Assembly (NCBI GenBank): GCA_039938515.1
Contig: JBDUUL010000010.1
Coordinates: 1-64,000 of the forward strand
Origin: Nitrososphaera sp.
Lineage (GTDB): Archaea; Thermoproteota; Nitrososphaeria; Nitrososphaerales; Nitrososphaeraceae
Reading direction: 5' to 3'
Length of the DNA: 64,000 nt
A program made the position numbers and the translations under genes. The notes under the pieces are model-generated. The model had not been told where the DNA came from, made no database searches, and saw nothing but the letters and a program-made list of their open reading frames with translations. Below are positions 48,449 to 55,743 of this stretch, one piece after another; position 1 is the stretch's first letter, and each line of letters opens with the position of its first letter.

Positions 48449-48820
48449 CTAGCGCCTTATTGTGGGCATCAGCTCGAAGGCGACCTTCTTGCGGATCCTG
48501 CCCCATTTTCCGTTTCCCCGGAAGCAGATTAGCTGGCCACACTTGTGGCAGCGCACGCGCTTTGGATACGTAAGGTCCAGGTAGTACAGAGGCAGCAGCT
48601 TGCAGATGGGACATCTGTAGTGCGTAAGAAACAGCCTCTGGATAGGCTCCAGTCCTAGGTAGTCTATCTGCTCGTCGGCGCACACCTGGCGAACCTTGGC
48701 TTCAAGAAGCCTTTCGACGGGTATGCCCGTTTCGAATCCAAGCCTTCTTGGAATCGCCGAGCTTGCGTCTTTTTCCTCTCTTTTTGCGGTTTTTTCGATT
48801 TCGGGCTCATATAGTGCCAT
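48449..48820 (-). CDS. Zinc-ribbon protein, 123 aa
   Basis: A 123-residue protein with a charged helical N-terminus (Lys-Thr-Ala-Lys-Arg-Glu-Glu-Lys-Asp) and a C-terminal zinc ribbon: Tyr-Arg-Cys-Pro-Ile-Cys-Lys-Leu and Arg-Cys-His-Lys-Cys-Gly-Gln-Leu. The basic tail (Lys-Trp-Gly-Arg-Ile-Arg-Lys-Lys) could contact nucleic acid. A minus-strand TATA (TTTATTAAAAACTATAG) lies about 34 nt before ATG 48820. I do not recognise the family. Confidence 0.72.
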   Translation of the reverse strand: MALYEPEIEKTAKREEKDASSAIPRRLGFETGIPVERLLEAKVRQVCADEQIDYLGLEPIQRLFLTHYRCPICKLLPLYYLDLTYPKRVRCHKCGQLICFRGNGKWGRIRKKVAFELMPTIRR

Positions 48821-48899
48821 AACATCATGATCTGAAAGCAGGCTATAGTTTTTAATAAAAAGCGGGCAGCATTAGAAGTATTCCAACATTCATGGTATA

Positions 48900-49109
48900 A
48901 TGCTGCAATGTTTGATCCAAATCACGCACTCATACTCAAAAGTATGCAATATCAGTAATAACGGGGCTCCTCTAATGCGTATGAATATTGAAGCGAACCA
49001 ATCAAAAAACGCTAGGAATTACAAGATTGTCATGCCGGGCCCATATACCCTGCCAAGCGTTGGCCTAGTTGAGAAGCAAGACAGCACAATAATGCCTTTC
49101 TACTCCTGA
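48900..49109 (+). CDS. Possible small protein, 69 aa
   Basis: An open frame with weak protein character. A possible later start at Met 26 leaves a 44-residue sequence (Met-Arg-Met-Asn-Ile-Glu-Ala-Asn-Gln). It has no motif and no recognised family, but it lies in the same direction 6 nt before the next gene and has an AT box (TTTTTAATAAAAAG) upstream. Confidence 0.25.
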   Translation: MLQCLIQITHSYSKVCNISNNGAPLMRMNIEANQSKNARNYKIVMPGPYTLPSVGLVEKQDSTIMPFYS

Positions 49110-49115
49110 CTACCG

Positions 49116-49589
49116 ATGCATGTCAGGATGCTGGTCTCGGAGGCACTGGCTGAGGAGCTGATGCTTCATCCTCAGAATTGCAAGCCTGACATATCAATCG
49201 AAAACTATGTACTTCAGTGGAGCAGCGATTCAGCAGGCATTCCTCGGTCGGAGGAGGCGAATCTTAGAGCCTTTGTCCGCGAGCTTGCCACGCATATATC
49301 CACTGCAATATTTGAGGCAAGCAATGAAATGCACAAGGGCATTTCGCGCTACACCCAGAGCGAGAGAGATTCGCGAAAAATCGAGGAATCCCTCAAGCCG
49401 TGCATCTGCTTGTCGAAAAGAACCGGCACGGCTGCATACCTAGCGGTGATGGACAGAGACGGGAGGACAGTCATATCGCTAATGCAAAAGCCTGTTGCTC
49501 CCGAGCCGCTGAAAAGCGCGTCTAAAATGCCGTACGTTCTCTTCGAACTGGGCGAGCTTGTCTTTGACAGGCGGCCGCGACGCAAATGA
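49116..49589 (+). CDS. Conserved hypothetical protein upstream of Clp1 kinase, 157 aa
   Basis: A 157-residue soluble protein without recognised motif. It shows helices (Leu-Arg-Ala-Phe-Val-Arg-Glu-Leu-Ala-Thr-His-Ile) and a later strand-rich end (Val-Leu-Phe-Glu-Leu-Gly-Glu-Leu-Val-Phe-Asp). Its stop overlaps the next start by 4 nt (ATGA), so it is translationally coupled to the RNA kinase and may assist it. The function is unknown. Confidence 0.68.
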   Translation: MHVRMLVSEALAEELMLHPQNCKPDISIENYVLQWSSDSAGIPRSEEANLRAFVRELATHISTAIFEASNEMHKGISRYTQSERDSRKIEESLKPCICLSKRTGTAAYLAVMDRDGRTVISLMQKPVAPEPLKSASKMPYVLFELGELVFDRRPRRK

Positions 49590-50692
49590 ATTCAGGCGGC
49601 CGAGTCAGACTTGTCAAGGGCCCTGCAGTGGTCCGCGTGTCCGGCCGCTGTTCGGTCCTTGGCTGCGACCTGTCTGACAGTGAGGTCCGCATACGGCAGG
49701 GAAAAATCCTTCCCTTTGAATTGGAAGGGCGCACTCGGCTTGACGTAACACTAGGCGCGGGAGCAAAGGCCTGGTCCGCCAGCCCATTTTCCGCGGGGAC
49801 AAGGATGTGGCGCGCCGTCGTCAAGAATATAGTTGAGCATGCAGGCGCAAAGGAGGGTCTCAAGGTGCTTGTGCTAGGCGACTCCAACGCCGGCAAGTCG
49901 ACCTTCTGCCTTTACCTGGCAAACCGCTGCATCTCGGCTGGTATGAAGCCGTGCATAGTTGACTCTGACATAGGGCAGTCCGATCTGGGGCCGCCGGGAG
50001 TGGTGACCTTCGCGGCACCTGCCGGCCCTGCCACAGACCTTAGAGACGCAGTGCTTCGGTGCAGGAAGTTTCGATTTATAGGCAGCATATCGCCTCCGGG
50101 GTTTGAGCATCAGATCATTGGTGCGACAAGAGACATTTTAGAATCGGAGCAGCGGGCGTATGACATCTTCATTGTAAATACCGATGGCTATATTGCGAAG
50201 CAGGGCGCACAGTACAAGCTGCGGATGGCAAGGGAGCTGTTGCCTGACGTCCTAGTCTGCCTTGGAGCAGCAGGACAGGCCTTGTGCCGCGCGTACCGGG
50301 GACGCTCCAAAATCATGAGGGCAAGATCTAGCCGCTTTGCAGTCAAGTCGCCGCAGGAGAGGACTGCCCGGAGAAACGAGCAATTCGCAAATTTTCTCGG
50401 ACAGGATAGAATCCTGATATTTCCGACCAGCAAAATCCGGCTCGTTTACCGGGATGGTGTGCCTACAAAGGACGAAGTCGAATCACTGCTCGCCGCTCCG
50501 GGGCTTCTTTTCGTAGGGCTTGCCCTTGGCGGAATTCTGGCCGGCTTTGGCGCAGCTTCTATTGCAGGGACGGGGCTGATAGGAATACAGACCGGATATC
50601 CCGGGGCATTTGATAAAGTACTGCTAAGCGACATTACCCTTTCTTTGGATTATGACTCTGACGGACAATCAGCGCGGGATCGGAGACCTTGA
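49586..50692 (+). CDS. Polynucleotide 5'-hydroxyl kinase, Clp1 family
   Basis: A 368-residue RNA 5'-kinase of the Clp1/Grc3 type. Walker A is Gly-Asp-Ser-Asn-Ala-Gly-Lys-Ser-Thr at 98-106. Asp-Ser-Asp-Ile-Gly-Gln-Ser-Asp-Leu-Gly-Pro-Pro-Gly follows, the family's clasp and Walker B region. The N-terminal ~90 residues and the C-terminal ~100 form flanking beta domains. Archaeal members phosphorylate RNA ends during tRNA and rRNA processing. Its 3' end overlaps QueC on the opposite strand by 59 nt. Confidence 0.88.
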   Translation: MNSGGRVRLVKGPAVVRVSGRCSVLGCDLSDSEVRIRQGKILPFELEGRTRLDVTLGAGAKAWSASPFSAGTRMWRAVVKNIVEHAGAKEGLKVLVLGDSNAGKSTFCLYLANRCISAGMKPCIVDSDIGQSDLGPPGVVTFAAPAGPATDLRDAVLRCRKFRFIGSISPPGFEHQIIGATRDILESEQRAYDIFIVNTDGYIAKQGAQYKLRMARELLPDVLVCLGAAGQALCRAYRGRSKIMRARSSRFAVKSPQERTARRNEQFANFLGQDRILIFPTSKIRLVYRDGVPTKDEVESLLAAPGLLFVGLALGGILAGFGAASIAGTGLIGIQTGYPGAFDKVLLSDITLSLDYDSDGQSARDRRP

Positions 50693-51359
50693 GCGCGTCA
50701 AACGCTTCTGCCCTCTGCTTGCAAGCGTAGCACCTGCCGCAGGGAACTTCGTCGTCTTCGTGGCAGCTCCACGTAAGGTCTATGGGTACGCCCAGCTGCA
50801 TTGCAAGCCTGATTATCTGCTGCCTTGTCAATTCTGCGAGGGGCAGGATTATCTTGTATGTCTTGCCGTTGCAAGAAAGGCATCCACGCTCAAGCAGGTT
50901 GTTAAGGTGCTCAAAAAAGTCCGGCGAAGAATCCTTGAAGAATGCCGAGTCGTGAGCGTTGTGCCCCCCGACGATCGCATTTATCCCCAGCGCCTCCGCA
51001 TGAAAGGCTGCGATCGAGTAAAAAATCATGTTTCTTGCAGGGATATAGGAGGACCAGCGCGAATCACGCAGCGGATCCTGTCTTTCTGCGACTTCAAATT
51101 CGGACATTTCCTTGAGAAATGGCAGGTCGATTTTAGTGAATTTGGAGACCCGGGCGGCCTTTGCCAAGAGCCCCGTTGCCTGCTTTTCTTTCTCCAGCCT
51201 CCCCGCATAATCAAACGTAATGGCATGCACTTCGCCATAGTGCTGCCTTGCCCAGTAGAGGCACGTAGCAGAGTCCAGGCCGCCAGAAAGCAGCACGAGG
51301 GCGGCTTGCGCGCTGCCATTGCCCACGAGCGGGATCTCGCCATCGCGGCCTAATTGCAT
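50634..51359 (-). CDS. queC: 7-cyano-7-deazaguanine synthase
   Basis: QueC converts 7-carboxy-7-deazaguanine to preQ0, the precursor of archaeosine in archaeal tRNA. The PP-loop Leu-Ser-Gly-Gly-Leu-Asp-Ser is at 24-30 in the 241-residue protein. Zinc is bound by Cys in Trp-Ser-Cys-His and the Pro-Cys-Gly-Arg-Cys-Tyr-Ala-Cys cluster. Ser-Ser-Tyr-Ile-Pro-Ala-Arg-Asn is the substrate loop. The start lies 3 nt after the QueD-like gene, so both are one operon. The 3' end overlaps the Clp1 gene. Confidence 0.95.
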   Translation of the reverse strand: MQLGRDGEIPLVGNGSAQAALVLLSGGLDSATCLYWARQHYGEVHAITFDYAGRLEKEKQATGLLAKAARVSKFTKIDLPFLKEMSEFEVAERQDPLRDSRWSSYIPARNMIFYSIAAFHAEALGINAIVGGHNAHDSAFFKDSSPDFFEHLNNLLERGCLSCNGKTYKIILPLAELTRQQIIRLAMQLGVPIDLTWSCHEDDEVPCGRCYACKQRAEAFDALKVSDPALIVRQSHNPKKG

Positions 51360-51362
51360 TAT

Positions 51363-52187
51363 CTAGCCTTTCTGGACCCCTGCTATGATATGAGCGCCCT
51401 TGTTCACGCCCTCGTAAATGTAAACGCCGATTGCCTCGATGTTCTTTGGCATCTTGGGGGCTAGCAGCCTGATTATCTCAAGCGACAGGTTCTCGACCGT
51501 CGCCTCTCCGCCAAGCATGTATGTCGTGGTCTTGGGCAGCTGCAGGCTAAAGTATCCGCGCGGCCCCTCAAAGGAAACGTAATAGTGGAGAGTGTCCTCT
51601 TTGTGCAGGTACTTGCGGTTGATAAAGAACTTGTGGTCGATTTCATTAAGAGTCTCTTTAATCACGCGCTTGGCCTCTCCGAAATCTATGACTAGGTTGT
51701 CTTTCATGACGCCTATCAGCTCGACCATCACAGTCGAGGTGTGGCCATGGAGTACCGAGCACTTTTCAACCAGCGGGAGTATGTGAGCGTAATCAAAGGC
51801 AAGAGACGGGTCTTCGATAAATATGGAGCCGGTGTGCTCGCGGTCTGGATCTCCCAGGACAAAGAATGAATTTATTTCCTTCACGGTTGCTGCGAATTTT
51901 GGGTGCCCGATTCCGACAACCGCAAGTTCTGGACTGTCTGCCTTTACGCGTTCCACCTTGCGGACATCCTCGTCGCCCTCTACCACCTCGATAAACCTGT
52001 CACCAACTCGAAAGTCAAGCCTTAGGCGACTGCCGTCCTTGAGCAGGACCTCCTGATTGTACTTGTAGCTAAGCCCGAGAAATGAGAGCATCTTTGCAAC
52101 GCTGTGCTCTGTCCGGCTCCTCAGCAGATTGCCTTGAGAATCGATATACCTGCGGTCAGAGTCAAGGACGACCCTTTCTTGTGGCAT
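51363..52187 (-). CDS. queD: QueD (6-carboxytetrahydropterin synthase) with an N-terminal nuclease-like domain
   Basis: A 274-residue two-domain protein. Residues ~120-274 are QueD: Phe-Asp-Tyr-Ala-His135, catalytic Cys143 three residues before His147-Gly-His149 (zinc ligands with His135), Val-Ile-Asp-Phe-Gly and Glu-Ile-Asp-His-Lys. QueD makes 6-carboxytetrahydropterin for preQ0/archaeosine. Residues 1-~110 are extra: Leu-Arg-Ser-Arg-Thr-Glu-His-Ser-Val-Ala, then Leu-Arg-Leu-Asp-Phe-Arg-Val-Gly-Asp-Arg-Phe-Ile-Glu-Val-Val-Glu, an arrangement like PD-(D/E)xK endonucleases, though Lys is missing after the last Glu-x. QueD proteins are normally about 120-150 residues. A minus-strand TATA lies about 35 nt upstream. 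Confidence 0.82.
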   Translation of the reverse strand: MPQERVVLDSDRRYIDSQGNLLRSRTEHSVAKMLSFLGLSYKYNQEVLLKDGSRLRLDFRVGDRFIEVVEGDEDVRKVERVKADSPELAVVGIGHPKFAATVKEINSFFVLGDPDREHTGSIFIEDPSLAFDYAHILPLVEKCSVLHGHTSTVMVELIGVMKDNLVIDFGEAKRVIKETLNEIDHKFFINRKYLHKEDTLHYYVSFEGPRGYFSLQLPKTTTYMLGGEATVENLSLEIIRLLAPKMPKNIEAIGVYIYEGVNKGAHIIAGVQKG

Positions 52188-52339
52188 CTTGCCCTATCGG
52201 GCTAGTTTTCCTGAATCCTATATAAATGGTATTTAGGTCGAATTAATTTCATCTGTAATGGCAAGTAGGCTGCTGGGAACAAAAGTGATCTGCTTTACAA
52301 GGACTAATTGACGCTCTGTCATGCGCGCTCGCAGAAACC

Positions 52340-53053
52340 ATGCCTGAAAAGACCGTGGGAGTCGCGTTCTCGGGCGGCGTTGACAGCTCGCTTCTTGCGG
52401 TACTTTGCGGCCGAGCAGGAAAGGACGTAACCCTTCTTACCGTGGGCTTTGAGGGCTCGCACGACCTCGGGTTCTCAACGCAAATCTCCCGCACACTGAA
52501 AATCAGCCACAAGACCGCGACGCTGAGCGATCAGGAATTTCAGCAAGACATTGCTGCCGTAAAGGCGCTAATTAGCTGCAGAAACACGTCGCATGTTGAG
52601 AACTGCATCGCCTTTCGCTCAATTGTCCGGCTGGCGCGCCAGAACAAGCTGGATATAGTGCTGAGCGCCAACGGCCTCGATGAACTGTTTTGCGGGTACA
52701 ATGGATACAGACTCGTGTATGGCAGAGGCGAGGGGGCGATTATGGAGCTCATGCAGGAAAAGATAGCAAACGAGCTAGAACTTGTGCGCGAGATTACGCG
52801 GACCACCAAGGAGTACGAGGTGTCTGTGCGCCAGCCATTTCTGTCTGACAGTTTTATACAGTACTCAAAGAAAATCCCCCTTGCCGACAAGATTACCGGA
52901 GAGGACGACATGATGCGAAAGCATGCCATACGCAGGGCCGCCCTGGAACTGGGCGTAGCGGCCGAATCTGCACTGAAGAGAAAAAAGGCCCTGCAGTACG
53001 GTTCGCTTATTGACAAGCGATACAAAACGGAACTAAAAAAAGCATGGCGTTAG
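52340..53053 (+). CDS. Asparagine synthase-like PP-loop protein (no glutaminase domain)
   Basis: A 237-residue adenine-nucleotide alpha hydrolase. Ser-Gly-Gly-Val-Asp-Ser-Ser is at 11-17, and Ser-Ala-Asn-Gly-Leu-Asp-Glu-Leu-Phe-Cys-Gly-Tyr matches the Gly-x-Asp-Glu-x-Phe-x-Gly-Tyr motif of asparagine synthase C-terminal domains. The N-terminal glutaminase is absent, so it would need ammonia or a partner. Arg-Gln-Pro-Phe-Leu-Ser in the later part resembles the asparagine synthase pocket. Product unknown; it could adenylate another substrate. ATG 52340 follows directly on a divergent queD promoter region. Confidence 0.8.
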   Translation: MPEKTVGVAFSGGVDSSLLAVLCGRAGKDVTLLTVGFEGSHDLGFSTQISRTLKISHKTATLSDQEFQQDIAAVKALISCRNTSHVENCIAFRSIVRLARQNKLDIVLSANGLDELFCGYNGYRLVYGRGEGAIMELMQEKIANELELVREITRTTKEYEVSVRQPFLSDSFIQYSKKIPLADKITGEDDMMRKHAIRRAALELGVAAESALKRKKALQYGSLIDKRYKTELKKAWR

Positions 53054-53149
53054 AGACAGTACCGGTTTTGCATCTCAATGTCTGTATCGTTTCCAACATG
53101 CTAAGTCTTTTCGATTACAGAGTCGCGCTTTACATTCAAGATAGCGCAC

Positions 53150-53560
53150 ATGTCGAATAATGTATCAGTCGCCACGATTCTTGAATCCATTTCCGATGAG
53201 GGGTCGCTTGAGCTCTTTAGGCTGATTGCCCGGGAAGCAGGGGACTCTGAATCGCTCAGAAGCAAGATAAAACTGACAAGAAAGCAATACTACTCTAGGC
53301 TTTTCAAGCTTACCCAGTCCGGCTTGGTCAAGCGCAAGGAAAACCAGTACGTGCTGACCGCGCTTGGAAGGGTAGTGCATGACTGCGAGGAGACAATTTC
53401 GACTGGTCTTGCAAACTACTGGAAGATAAAGGCCATAGACTCGATTGACATCGCCGACGGAACGCCAAACGAGGAGCAGAGGAAGCTGCTTGAACTGCTC
53501 ATAAAGGACCAGGATTTGAAAAAGATCCTCTCCAAAGACTTTAGGCTAGAGTTCCACTAG
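53150..53560 (+). CDS. Winged-helix transcriptional regulator, 136 aa
   Basis: A 136-residue protein with an ArsR-like winged helix in residues 10-75: Ser-Leu-Glu-Leu-Phe-Arg-Leu-Ile, then Leu-Thr-Arg-Lys-Gln-Tyr-Tyr-Ser-Arg-Leu-Phe-Lys-Leu as recognition helix and Gly-Leu-Val-Lys-Arg-Lys-Glu-Asn-Gln-Tyr as wing. The C-terminal ~50 residues form a dimerising helical part. Similar proteins are numerous in thaumarchaea. It is the first gene before the pilus-type block, and may regulate it, but this is only positional. Confidence 0.87.
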   Translation: MSNNVSVATILESISDEGSLELFRLIAREAGDSESLRSKIKLTRKQYYSRLFKLTQSGLVKRKENQYVLTALGRVVHDCEETISTGLANYWKIKAIDSIDIADGTPNEEQRKLLELLIKDQDLKKILSKDFRLEFH

Positions 53561-53643
53561 CCTCTTCTATCTCTTTTCCTTAAAGCCAAAGTGCGTTCAA
53601 AAAGCACACTGGCATTATGCGGCGGTCAGAAATAATTGCGAAA

Positions 53644-54015
53644 TTAAGCCTTGAACTCGTGGACGATGTCCTGCTTGACCGTGTCCATGTTCTTTTTGGT
53701 TGCAGGCGACAAGAGCGCAAGGACGTGCACATCGTCTGTTACCGGAAAGACAAGTATCTCAGACTTTGAATTGAAAGACGCGCTGGTATAATCAAGCCTC
53801 CCTAGGCTCTCGGACCAGACTGAGGACATGCCTACCAGGAGAGCCGCCTGCACATGCAGGACGTGGATCTTGGATGGATGAAGGTCGATAAAGCCCTTCT
53901 GCGACAGTACCTTGAGCTTGCTGTTAACAGCAGCAATGTACGAAATATCCTCATGAGCATCAAACGCCCGTTCGACGGACTTTGTAAGAGAATCAATTAC
54001 GCTCTTGCTACTCAT
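53644..54015 (-). CDS. Roadblock-like protein downstream of the pilus genes, 123 aa
   Basis: A 123-residue soluble protein with alternating helix and strand: helix 1-20, strand Ile-Ser-Tyr-Ile-Ala-Ala-Val-Asn, helix, then Ser-Glu-Ile-Leu-Val-Phe-Pro-Val-Thr and Val-His-Val-Leu-Ala-Leu-Leu-Ser. This is the roadblock/LC7 pattern and resembles the protein at 39826 (DUF6659-like), by eye only. ATG 54015 is preferred over a longer in-frame start at 54063. It is transcribed in the direction of the pilus genes, 119 nt after their end. Confidence 0.6.
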   Translation of the reverse strand: MSSKSVIDSLTKSVERAFDAHEDISYIAAVNSKLKVLSQKGFIDLHPSKIHVLHVQAALLVGMSSVWSESLGRLDYTSASFNSKSEILVFPVTDDVHVLALLSPATKKNMDTVKQDIVHEFKA

Positions 54016-54134
54016 TTCTCTATCTGGTAGGGATCTCCGATGAAAGCCAAATAGCGTTTGCAAGTCCGGCTGGATTACACATTGAATTCTTATGGATGTT
54101 TGTTAGAGGCCGCGCTTTACGGCGGCGTTTCTCC

Positions 54135-55742
54135 TCACCCAAAGATTGAGCCGCCGGCAGGCGACTGCGCGGCATTAGTGTTCAAGAACGACGCCGGGCT
54201 AAGGTGTAACTCGAGTGTCATGACAATGGCCAATGTCGCGATTCCCATAAGAATAATGGCGTACTTGAAGCCGGTTGCAAAAGAGCCGCTTGATATCTTG
54301 CCTACAAGAAAGCCGGTCATCCATGACTGCGAAGTGATGCCGATAGCAAGCAGCTGCGTTGAAGTTAGAGTTCCTGGCACGTGCGGGGCCTCCACAGTAG
54401 CCGGCGAGCCGGGGGCGTTGAGGATGCCCTTGCTAATTTCTGTAAATGTCTGTGCGACCATCAGCGTTGTAAAGGCACTCAGCGCGGTAACGAGAAATCC
54501 AATTACAAAGTATGGCTTGAGCATGGCGTCCTTTTCCCTCTCTACGTTAAACGATGACTCGCTTGACTGTGCCAGTATTTCAAGCGAAGTCGTATAGCCG
54601 CCACCGCTTTCGATTGCTTCCATCAGGATGCGGAAGTGAATCAGGGCTGAAAACGACTTGATGTTTGCCGATAGGTTAGAGTATATTTTGCGAAGCGGCA
54701 CACCCCACTCCAGCTGGTTTGCAAAAGCCTTTACAACGAAATGGAATGCAGGGTTTCTGATTCTCTCAGATGCATACACTATGCACTTTTCCGGCGAAAG
54801 GCCTGCCTTTCTCGACTCGGCGACATCGCGGAGGTAGCTTGGAAGGTCCGACTCCATACCGCGCATGTTCTTTTCAAGCTTCATTCCCTGGTAAGCCGGC
54901 CATGCGGATGCGGCGATTGCGAAAATTGAAAAGCCATAGACCGGGTCAATTACTTTTTCCAGAAGCCCGGACATCGTAATTGCCGCAAAGCCCACGATGG
55001 CGCCAACCGAGTAGATTATCCCCCTGAGCAGAACCTTGCGGGCCCCGACGAGCGAACTTGAGACCGTCTTGTCCATGACGTAAAGTATTGCAAAGGAGAT
55101 GCCCGGCAAGAGTACAAAGATCAGAAGATAGGTGAAAATTGGCGATGAAAACGATGCCGGCATGATGCTGACCGAGCCAATGGAACCGAGGGCCACGACC
55201 ACAACGTACATGCTGAGGCCGATTACCTGCATTATCATGTATGCATCCACGAGGCCTCCAATCTTCGCCACCGACTGCTTGGCGATGGACACTTCGTACT
55301 CGAATATTGATTTCATTTTGCTCTGCAAAAAGCTGGCAATGTCTCCTCCGTTTCGAACCGTAGAAACGTAGCCAAGAAGCAAGTCCCTGTACTGCCGTGA
55401 GTTCGAGTTGTTTGCGCGCTTTTCCATCGCCGTAAGTGGGTCTTCTCCCAGAATGTGCACCTGGGCGATAACCTTGCGCGCCTCTACCATGATGTTTGGG
55501 AGCAGCTTGTAGCTTGCGAGTTTTGTAAAGCTGCCAAAGGGGCTAATGCCGCTTGCGGCCATTATCGTAATGAGCGTAATTACATACGGCAATTCCCGGT
55601 CAAGCTTGCCATCGGCTGCCTTTTTGTTGGATGGCTTCTTCTTCTGGCCGGTCTTTTTTGCGAAAAAATTGAGCGCGCCAAGACCCGAGCTATTCTTGCC
55701 ATCGGCTGCCTTTTTTCCTGGACCTGGTTGTGGCCGCCACAT
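54135..55742 (-). CDS. Type IV pilus/archaellum-type membrane assembly protein (ArlJ/PilC family)
   Basis: A polytopic protein of 535 residues, the platform of a type IV filament machine. It contains two T2SSF domains (about 85-230 and 320-450) with the family's Arg-x-x-Gly/Asn-Gly-Gly-Asp/Tyr motif repeats (Val-Arg-Asn-Gly-Gly-Asp-Ile; Ser-Gly-Gly-Gly-Tyr-Thr-Thr). Hydrophobic segments cluster at about 50-70, 165-270, 400-430 and 465-510. It sits 1 nt after the ATPase gene. The N-terminal 50 residues are Lys-rich and hold a duplicated Lys-Lys-Ala-Ala-Asp-Gly-Lys (30-residue period). It works with the ATPase at 55744 and the pilin at 57465. Confidence 0.9.
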   Translation of the reverse strand: MWRPQPGPGKKAADGKNSSGLGALNFFAKKTGQKKKPSNKKAADGKLDRELPYVITLITIMAASGISPFGSFTKLASYKLLPNIMVEARKVIAQVHILGEDPLTAMEKRANNSNSRQYRDLLLGYVSTVRNGGDIASFLQSKMKSIFEYEVSIAKQSVAKIGGLVDAYMIMQVIGLSMYVVVVALGSIGSVSIMPASFSSPIFTYLLIFVLLPGISFAILYVMDKTVSSSLVGARKVLLRGIIYSVGAIVGFAAITMSGLLEKVIDPVYGFSIFAIAASAWPAYQGMKLEKNMRGMESDLPSYLRDVAESRKAGLSPEKCIVYASERIRNPAFHFVVKAFANQLEWGVPLRKIYSNLSANIKSFSALIHFRILMEAIESGGGYTTSLEILAQSSESSFNVEREKDAMLKPYFVIGFLVTALSAFTTLMVAQTFTEISKGILNAPGSPATVEAPHVPGTLTSTQLLAIGITSQSWMTGFLVGKISSGSFATGFKYAIILMGIATLAIVMTLELHLSPASFLNTNAAQSPAGGSIFG

Positions 55743-55743
55743 G

